This document shows positions 1 to 4,858 of a DNA stretch of 9,228 nucleotides, piece after piece. The stretch lies in contig DATLAJ010000118.1 of assembly GCA_035527515.1 (NCBI GenBank), forward strand, positions 1 through 9,228. The letters run 5' to 3'. Each line of letters opens with the position of its first letter. The stretch's first letter is position 1. Both the position numbers and the translations under genes were made by a program. This DNA comes from a bacterium. GTDB lineage: Bacteria > B130-G9. The notes under the pieces were generated by a model that saw only the letters and a list, made by a program, of their open reading frames with translations, ran no database searches and had not been told where the DNA came from.

Positions 1-19
1 CCCCACGAAATTGATCGGA

Positions 20-24
20 AAGGA
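20..24 (+). promoter_or_regulatory. Ribosome binding site of dinD
   Basis: AAGGA lies 7 nt before the ATG at 32. It decides for that ATG over the in-frame TTG at 11, which has no visible Shine-Dalgarno. Two other frames close just upstream (TGA at 12-14 and at 25-27), so an upstream gene, plausibly mod, could end here, nearly touching dinD. The window is too short on the left to tell. Confidence 0.6.
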
Positions 25-31
25 TGAGATT

Positions 32-904
32 ATGAATAAAGAGTTGATTGCTAGAATGCAGCAGAAGTTTGATTCTCTGGCCCAGGTTGTGCCGGATGAG
101 AATATCGAATTCTGGTTTGCTCGCGACCTTCAAGAGCCTCTGGGGTATGTCCGTTGGGAGAACTTTCTCACGGCGGTAGAACGCGCCGTAACGTCTTGCG
201 AGACAATGGGCTTCGAGGTCTCCGACCATTTTCGTGACGTCACGAAAAAGGTCTCGCTTGGCAGTGGCGCTGAGCGGGAGATATTCGATCTCATGCTGAC
301 CCGCTATGCCTGCTATCTTATAGCCCAGAACGGCGACCCACGCAAGGAGCCGATCGCCTTTGCTCAGAGCTACTTCGCGCTGCAGACGCGCAAGCAGGAG
401 CTGATCGAGGATCGGATGCGGCTTCAGACTCGACTGGAGGCCCGTGACCGGTTAAGAGACGCCGAAAAGACACTCTCCAAAAACATATATGAGCGAGGCG
501 TGGATGACTCCGGCTTCGCCAGAATCCGCTCCAAAGGAGACGCTGCCCTGTTTGGCGGAAAGACAACGAAAACGATGAAGCTCAAGTTTGGCATTACTCT
601 GAGCCGCCCGTTGGCGGATTTCCTGCCCACTCTTACTATCGCGGCCAAGAATCTCGCGACGGAAATTACGAACTACAACGTTGAACAGGAAGACTTGCAG
701 GGCGAGGCGCCAATAACATGTGAACACGTTCAGAACAACGCAAGCGTCCGGGAGATGTTAGGACAGCGCGGGATCAAGCCGGAGTGTCTTCCAGCGGAGG
801 AAGACATCAAGAAACTCCAGAGACGGGTCAAAACGGAAGAGAAGAAACTGGCTTTGCAGTCGGGAGCTCTTCCGGATGAAGAGGGAGAAGATGAGGGGCC
901 ATGA
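32..904 (+). CDS. dinD: DNA damage-inducible protein D (DinD family)
   Basis: This 290-residue protein is close to the length of E. coli DinD (about 274). The family signature is clear: RWENF at residues 41-45 in a BRO-like N-terminal domain, DHF at 65-67, LTRYACYLIAQNGDPRK at 89-105, AQSYFALQTRKQE at 111-123, GDAALFGG at 169-176, PLADFLPT at 193-200, and EHVQNN followed by VREML and RGIKPECLP at 231-254. The tail (272-290) is acidic. E. coli DinD is LexA-controlled and is reported to inhibit RecA-mediated strand exchange; activity here is inferred from family membership. No LexA box (CTGT-N8-ACAG) is visible in the 31 bases upstream. The stop overlaps the start of res in ATGA, so the two are translationally coupled. 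A 16-bp stretch encoding MKLKF (575-590) is repeated exactly at the start of res. The family call is firm; the biological role in this operon is unknown. Confidence 0.93.
   Translation: MNKELIARMQQKFDSLAQVVPDENIEFWFARDLQEPLGYVRWENFLTAVERAVTSCETMGFEVSDHFRDVTKKVSLGSGAEREIFDLMLTRYACYLIAQNGDPRKEPIAFAQSYFALQTRKQELIEDRMRLQTRLEARDRLRDAEKTLSKNIYERGVDDSGFARIRSKGDAALFGGKTTKTMKLKFGITLSRPLADFLPTLTIAAKNLATEITNYNVEQEDLQGEAPITCEHVQNNASVREMLGQRGIKPECLPAEEDIKKLQRRVKTEEKKLALQSGALPDEEGEDEGP
575..590 (+). repeat. 16-bp exact direct repeat, copy 1 (inside dinD)
   Basis: ATGAAGCTCAAGTTTG occurs here and again at 901-916, where it is the start of res. Both copies are read in the coding frame as Met-Lys-Leu-Lys-Phe. 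The copies are 326 bp apart. Flanking bases do not match on either side. Confidence 0.9.
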
Positions 905-916
905 AGCTCAAGTTTG
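901..916 (+). repeat. 16-bp exact direct repeat, copy 2 (start of res)
   Basis: This is the second copy of the repeat at 575-590 and covers the first five codons of res. Recombination between the copies would remove 326 bp and join DinD residues 1-181 in frame to the whole of Res. Confidence 0.9.
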
Positions 917-3900
917 ATCCCGAGCTTCCCTTTCAGCGTGAGGCGATCAACGCTGTCGTGGGTATCTTCAAGGGGCAGGAGGTCTGCCGGACGAACTTCA
1001 CGGTTGCGCCGCTCAAGCAGATGGACGGGCTGTTTGCTGGGATGGACCAAAGTGACCTGGGCGTAGGCAACAAGCTGCGGCTCTTGGATGAGGACATTCA
1101 CGAGAACGTCAAGGCTATACAGCTTCGCAATGGGCTTGCCCCATCCGAGGCGCTCAGTTCGCTGGACTTCACAGTGGAGATGGAGACGGGCACGGGTAAG
1201 ACCTACGTCTATCTGCGGTCTATTTTCGAGATGAACAAGCACTATGGTTTCACGAAGTTCATTATCGTTGTGCCTTCGGTGGCCGTCAAGGAAGGCGTTT
1301 ACAAGTCACTGCAGATGACAGAAGAGCACTTCAAAGGCCTCTACGATAATGTTCAGTTCGACTATTTCGTTTATGATTCGCAGAAACTTGGCCAAGTTCG
1401 AAGCTTCGCCACCAGCGATTATATTCAGATCATGGTCATCAATATCGACGCCTTCCGCAAAAGCTTCACCGATCCCGAGAGGGAAGACAAGGCCAACATC
1501 ATCCACCGGCCTCACGACAGGATGAATGGCAATCGCCCAATTGAGTTCATTCAGGCGACCGCCCCCATTGTGATTATCGACGAGCCGCAGAGCGTTGACA
1601 CGACCGAGAAGAGCAAAGAGGCGATTGCCTCGCTGAATCCTCTCTGCAAGCTGCGTTACTCGGCGACGCATGTGGACAAATACAACATGATGTACCGGTT
1701 GAACTCGGTGGACGCCTACGAGCGGAAGCTGGTCAAGCAGATTGAAGTCGCGGGGATTGAGGTGCAGGACAGCTACAACAGACCTTACGTCAAGCTCCTG
1801 AAGGCGGACAACAGACAAGGCCCGATCCGTGCTCAAATTGAATTTGATGTGGTTCAGCGCAGCGGAGAGGTTGCCCGGAAGAAGAAATGGGTCCGCAGCG
1901 GCGATGACCTGCTCGAGCTCTCAGGCGGAAGGAGTGTCTATGACGGTTACATAATCGAGGATATCTACTGCGAAGAGGGCAACGAGTATATCAGCTTTAC
2001 GAGCAAGCCTGAGATTGTGAGGCTGAACCGGGCGATAGGCGGCGTTGACGATGATGAGTTCAAGCGCCTCCAGATCCGCAAGACCGTTGAAGAGCACTTG
2101 GACAAGGAGATGAGCCTCCGACCACAGGGCCTCAAGGTGCTGAGCTTGTTCTTTATCGATCGGGTGGCGAATTATCGGTCTTATGACGACGACGGAAGCG
2201 CGCAACCGGGCAAGTATGCCTTGATGTTCGAGGAGGAATACGCCCGGGCGATTCGGAAACCAAAATATGACACTTTGTTCGAGGGGGTTGACCGGGGGAC
2301 CGCGGCCCAGGGCGTCCATGACGGTTACTTCGCGATTGATAGGAAGAAGGATACAACGGGGGCGGACATGCTCAAGGAGTCTCGCGGGGCTGGCACGACT
2401 CAGGCCGATGAGAGCGCCTATCAGCTCATCATGCGGGATAAAGAGAGGCTGCTTAGCTTCGACTCCAAGCTCAAGTTCATCTTCTCGCATTCGGCCTTGA
2501 GGGAGGGTTGGGACAATCCAAATGTCTTTCAGATCTGCACGCTTAACGAGACGGGTTCTGTCTTGAAAAAGCGGCAGGAAATCGGCCGGGGGCTTCGGAT
2601 CGCCGTGAATCAGCTGGGGGAGCGAGTGCAGGGCTTTGAAGTCAACAGGCTCACTGTGATGGCAAATGAGTCCTATGAGGATTTCGCAAAGCAGCTTCAG
2701 AAAGAGATCGAAGAGGAGGAGGGGATCAGATTCGGGGTGGTCGAGCCCCACCTGTTCGCAAACATCAGCATCGTCACTGAAGGTTATGAGCCTGAATACC
2801 TGGGTGTTGAGACTTCGCAGAAGGTCTGGGATCACCTTCAAGAGAAGGGCTACATTGACTCGAAGGGCAAGGTGCAGGACTGTCTTCGGGCCGATTTGAA
2901 AGCCGGACAGGTCGATCTCCCAGAGGACGTGAAGGAACACGCGGCGCAGATCGTGGCCTCGTTGCGAAAGGTCGCTGGCGACCTGAACATCAAGAATGCC
3001 AACGACCGCAAGCAGGTCAAACTAAATAAGGCCGTGTTCCTCGGCGAGGAGTTCAAACAGCTCTGGGAGCGCATTAAGTATCGCACGACGTTTCGGGTTG
3101 ACTTCGATTGCACGAAGCTAATTGCCCAGTGCGCCGATGAGATCGCCAAGAAGCTCGTGGTCGGCAAGGCGCGGTTCGTATATCGAAAGAGCGTGGCGAC
3201 GATTGACCTGGGCGGTGTGCAGATGACTGAAGCAGTGCAGAGCGTTCATGTCTATGACGCAAGAGACTACGAACTCCCTGACGTGCTCGGCTATCTTCAG
3301 AACGAGACGAAGCTGACCCGACGGACGCTGGTGGAGATCATGATCCGCAGCGGAAGGCTCGAGGACTTCAAAAGGAACCCGCAGAAGTACATCGAGCAGG
3401 TATCTGTGATCATCAAGCACCAGATGCAGCTGTTCATCGTTGACGGCATAAAATACCAGAAACTCGGAGACCAGTATTACTACGCCCAGGAGCTCTTCGA
3501 GGAAAAGGAGCTTTACGGCTACCTCAGCAAGAACATGCTGGAGAGCAGGAAGTCCGTATTTGACCACGTGGTCTATGATTCGGATGTGGAGGAGGAGTTC
3601 GCCAGGTCATTCGAATTGAATGATCAGGTCAAGGTCTACGCCAAGTTGCCAGGGTGGTTCAAGATCGACACGCCGTTGGGCGGCTACAATCCCGACTGGG
3701 CGGTCTTGGTCGAAATGGATGGCCAACAGCGGCTTTATTTCGTGGTGGAATCTAAGGGCAGTCTCTTCAGCGATGCGCTCCGGCCGACGGAGCAGGCAAA
3801 AATCGACTGCGGCCGCGAGCACTTCAAGGCTCTCGGAACGGAGGTAGAGTTCACTGTCGCCAACAATGCCAGCACCTTCTTCGAACAGGTGTTGGGATAG
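901..3900 (+). CDS. res: Type III restriction enzyme Res subunit (SF2 helicase plus PD-ExK nuclease)
   Basis: This 999-residue protein has the architecture of type III restriction Res subunits. There is a Q-like motif near F11-Q12 and Walker A METGTGKT at 94-101 (K100). Motif II is IIDEPQ at 225-230, and motif III is SATH at 254-257. SALREGWDNPNVF lies at 531-543, and motif VI QEIGRGLR at 559-566. The C-terminal nuclease shows PD at 931-932 and ExK at E950/K952 inside YFVVESKG. In this family Res hydrolyses ATP, moves on DNA and cuts in complex with the Mod methyltransferase, which recognises the site. Mod is absent from the window and is expected upstream. No frameshift or missing key residue is seen, so the enzyme looks intact. 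The ATG overlaps the dinD stop (ATGA), implying co-translation from one transcript. The alternative, an orphan helicase-nuclease without Mod, cannot be excluded from this window. Confidence 0.93.
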   Translation: MKLKFDPELPFQREAINAVVGIFKGQEVCRTNFTVAPLKQMDGLFAGMDQSDLGVGNKLRLLDEDIHENVKAIQLRNGLAPSEALSSLDFTVEMETGTGKTYVYLRSIFEMNKHYGFTKFIIVVPSVAVKEGVYKSLQMTEEHFKGLYDNVQFDYFVYDSQKLGQVRSFATSDYIQIMVINIDAFRKSFTDPEREDKANIIHRPHDRMNGNRPIEFIQATAPIVIIDEPQSVDTTEKSKEAIASLNPLCKLRYSATHVDKYNMMYRLNSVDAYERKLVKQIEVAGIEVQDSYNRPYVKLLKADNRQGPIRAQIEFDVVQRSGEVARKKKWVRSGDDLLELSGGRSVYDGYIIEDIYCEEGNEYISFTSKPEIVRLNRAIGGVDDDEFKRLQIRKTVEEHLDKEMSLRPQGLKVLSLFFIDRVANYRSYDDDGSAQPGKYALMFEEEYARAIRKPKYDTLFEGVDRGTAAQGVHDGYFAIDRKKDTTGADMLKESRGAGTTQADESAYQLIMRDKERLLSFDSKLKFIFSHSALREGWDNPNVFQICTLNETGSVLKKRQEIGRGLRIAVNQLGERVQGFEVNRLTVMANESYEDFAKQLQKEIEEEEGIRFGVVEPHLFANISIVTEGYEPEYLGVETSQKVWDHLQEKGYIDSKGKVQDCLRADLKAGQVDLPEDVKEHAAQIVASLRKVAGDLNIKNANDRKQVKLNKAVFLGEEFKQLWERIKYRTTFRVDFDCTKLIAQCADEIAKKLVVGKARFVYRKSVATIDLGGVQMTEAVQSVHVYDARDYELPDVLGYLQNETKLTRRTLVEIMIRSGRLEDFKRNPQKYIEQVSVIIKHQMQLFIVDGIKYQKLGDQYYYAQELFEEKELYGYLSKNMLESRKSVFDHVVYDSDVEEEFARSFELNDQVKVYAKLPGWFKIDTPLGGYNPDWAVLVEMDGQQRLYFVVESKGSLFSDALRPTEQAKIDCGREHFKALGTEVEFTVANNASTFFEQVLG

Positions 3901-4017
3901 TCGCTGGCATCCCGACCCATCCGATTCCACCAACGGCCCGTAGAGACATTCTCCCTCCCTTGCGTAAAGTGATAGCACTCCGACAGACCGAAGCCCGCAC
4001 AACTCCGTTCGTCAAGG

Positions 4018-4054
4018 GTCTTGGGGTTCTGTGTGGTCCAGCCCTGCCCAAGAC
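4018..4054. repeat. 8-bp perfect inverted repeat
   Basis: GTCTTGGG at 4018-4025 pairs exactly with CCCAAGAC at 4047-4054 around a 21-base loop. There is no T-run after it on the plus strand, so it is not an obvious intrinsic terminator for res. Its role is unknown. Confidence 0.5.
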
Positions 4055-4060
4055 TGAAGC

Positions 4061-4081
4061 TCATTGTGCCGCTATTGTGTC
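4061..4081 (+). repeat. 21-bp imperfect direct repeat, copy 1
   Basis: The copy reads TCATTGTGCCG, then C, then TATTGTGTC. The second copy at 4173-4193 differs only at the twelfth base (T instead of C). The copies are in the same orientation, 112 bp apart start to start. Confidence 0.85.
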
Positions 4082-4172
4082 ATAAGGCCATGAGTCCAGA
4101 GCCAGACAGCCCACGACTCGTTGAACGTCTCTTGACGCAGCCTGTTCTGTGCCCAATGTGTCAAGCAGTGTG

Positions 4173-4193
4173 TCATTGTGCCGTTATTGTGTC
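4173..4193 (+). repeat. 21-bp imperfect direct repeat, copy 2
   Basis: This is the second copy of the repeat at 4061-4081. Around it the hexamer TGTGTC recurs (4157, 4169, 4188), giving a cluster of related short words. Repeated same-direction words of this kind are known at the ends of some insertion sequences that carry multiple transposase-binding sites. No inverted partner or transposase is present, so that reading is inference. Confidence 0.85.
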
Positions 4194-4235
4194 TTTTTCC
4201 TGCACCAGCATCAGTAACTATCAGGCTAAATGGGG

Positions 4236-4251
4236 AAAACTCTCTTGAGAG
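4236..4251 (-). terminator. Weak intrinsic terminator candidate for tRNA-Arg
   Basis: Read on the minus strand, CTCTC-AA-GAGAG is followed by TTTT, about 40 bases after the CCA end of the tRNA. A realistic loop leaves a stem of only 4 bp, so it is weak, but position and strand fit termination of the tRNA transcript. Confidence 0.35.
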
Positions 4252-4262
4252 GGATTGGAGAG

Positions 4263-4276
4263 GTAGAATCGCCGGG
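4263..4276 (+). repeat. Inverted repeat flanking the tRNA, 3' side arm
   Basis: GTAGAATCGCCGGG here is the reverse complement of 4381-4394 with one mismatch (13 of 14, with 11 contiguous). It lies 15 bases beyond the encoded CCA. In the minus-strand transcript this arm would be in the tRNA trailer. Confidence 0.8.
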
Positions 4277-4291
4277 AAGCCTGCTGTGGAG

Positions 4292-4368
4292 TGGCGCGCC
4301 CGGGGGGATTTGAACCCTCGACCTGCGGATTAGGAATCCACCGCTCTATCCTACTGAGCTACGGGCGC
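4292..4368 (-). tRNA. tRNA-Arg, anticodon CCU
   Basis: The minus strand folds as a full cloverleaf. The acceptor GCGCCCG pairs with CGGGCGC. The D stem is GCTC/GAGC. The anticodon stem GTGGA/TCCGC contains one T-G pair. The loop TTCCTAA has anticodon CCT (plus-strand AGG at 4332-4334). The T loop is TTCAAAT. The T stem GAGGG/CCCCC has one A-C mismatch. The discriminator base is G, and CCA is encoded at 4292-4294. It decodes AGG arginine codons. The 3' end points toward the restriction genes. In E. coli the tRNA-Arg(CCU) gene argW is a known prophage attachment site, so this is a plausible island boundary; no attachment duplicate can be seen within the window. Confidence 0.96.
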
Positions 4369-4380
4369 AACATTATGAGA

Positions 4381-4394
4381 CCTGGCGATTCTAC
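4381..4394 (-). repeat. Inverted repeat flanking the tRNA, 5' side arm
   Basis: On the minus strand this reads GTAGAATCGCCAGG, matching the arm at 4263-4276 in inverted orientation. It ends 12 bases before the first base of the tRNA. It overlaps the candidate -10 element (TAGAAT), so it may act as DNA rather than be fully transcribed. Confidence 0.8.
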
Positions 4395-4417
4395 AACAGC
4401 GCCGTTGGCCAACACAA
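4388..4417 (-). promoter_or_regulatory. Candidate promoter of tRNA-Arg
   Basis: On the minus strand TTGTGT (4412-4417) is followed after 18 bases by TAGAAT (4388-4393). That places transcription start about 10-13 bases before the tRNA. The -10 is a good match and the -35 is a half match. Confidence 0.35.
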
Positions 4418-4544
4418 GTTCGCGCAGCCCCCCCAAAAATCAGATAGGGGATATTAGAGGTTGCGCGATAGACCTCGTTGAGCTTAATAATCGGTCTCAC
4501 TGAATTACTGATGACGGATTAGAAGAATCACCAACGGGGTAAAG

Positions 4545-4667
4545 ATGATGGTGGCAAATCGTCTGTCGAAAATCAAGTTGGGTCTCTGCAAAGAATCGCT
4601 GACGGAGTCGCTTGGGCGTTGCGAGCATCGGCTTGAGCACGCAGACGGAGGCGGGATGAGCCGTTAA
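4545..4667 (+). CDS. Possible 40-residue small protein, unrecognised
   Basis: An ATG pair at 4545 opens a 40-codon frame (starts MMVANRLSKIKLGLC, ends GGGMSR, stop TAA). GGGG lies a few bases upstream (4536-4539). The stop falls inside a hairpin that ends in six T. The protein has two Cys and three Glu-Xaa-Leu-type stretches but resembles no family I know. It may be chance; the tidy ribosome site and terminator are the only support. Confidence 0.18.
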   Translation: MMVANRLSKIKLGLCKESLTESLGRCEHRLEHADGGGMSR

Positions 4668-4681
4668 TTGCCGCCTTTTTT
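4648..4681 (+). terminator. Plus-strand intrinsic terminator candidate
   Basis: GGCGG (4650-4654) pairs with CCGCC (4671-4675), extendable by A4649-T4676 and G4648-T4677, with a 16-base loop and six T at 4676-4681. It points in the plus direction although no recognised plus-strand gene lies nearby. It could end a small transcript starting between 4370 and 4545 or read-through from res. Confidence 0.4.
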
Positions 4682-4858
4682 CGGGGTGATGCCCAGCCCT
4701 AAAGCGAGACGGGTGCGGCAAGCAGCAGCCCTGCAAAGCCACCGTCCGCGGAGTTATTGGATAGCCTCCTTAGCCCCGCTCTGTTCTGATGTTACCAAAT
4801 GTATTGGGGGTGGCGCTCGCCCGGCCCTACAACGCCTTATGGCAATGGACGACGGCGC

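Larger units (their letters stand above)
3901..4291. other. Intergenic stretch between res and the tRNA, no convincing gene
   Basis: The open frames here lack a good ribosome binding site or a recognisable protein. Visible structure comprises a weak hairpin overlapping the res stop (GGGAT at 3894-3898 with ATCCC at 3909-3913, no T-run), an 8-bp inverted repeat at 4018-4054, two copies of a 21-bp direct repeat, and a short hairpin with a T-run on the tRNA strand at 4236-4251. The stretch could hold a decayed mobile-element end. Confidence 0.6.
4369..4858. other. Intergenic stretch between tRNA-Arg and nrdD, no convincing gene
   Basis: This stretch contains a possible tRNA promoter at 4388-4417, a doubtful 40-codon ORF at 4545-4667 and a hairpin followed by six T at 4650-4681. 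An arm rich in G and C follows at 4809-4833 (GGGGGTGGCGC, then CGCCCGGCCC). No nrdG or other reductase-associated gene follows nrdD here, and I see no clear nrdD terminator on the minus strand. The 4681-4840 part has the look of an intergenic repeat, but only a genome-wide comparison could show it. Confidence 0.5.

Noticed and set aside
1579-1590. Helicase motif II of Res is DEPQ rather than DEAH or DEAD
   Set aside because: To my knowledge DEPQ-type motif II occurs in related Res proteins, and all other helicase motifs are intact, so it is not a defect.
1921-2940. 339-codon minus-strand ORF opposite res
   Set aside because: It is fully antisense to a clear helicase-nuclease gene; it arises from codon bias of the real gene.
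4021-4248. 75-codon plus-strand ORF between res and the tRNA
   Set aside because: It crosses both copies of the direct repeat and an inverted repeat, and has no ribosome site or recognisable sequence.
4291-4503. 70-codon plus-strand ORF starting MARPGGFEPSTCGLG
   Set aside because: It is an antisense reading of the tRNA-Arg gene; this peptide pattern is a common false gene prediction over tRNAs.
4497-4742. 81-codon minus-strand ORF with His-rich and GDSSNPSS segments
   Set aside because: No ribosome site of note, no recognisable family, and it runs through the plus-strand terminator hairpin.
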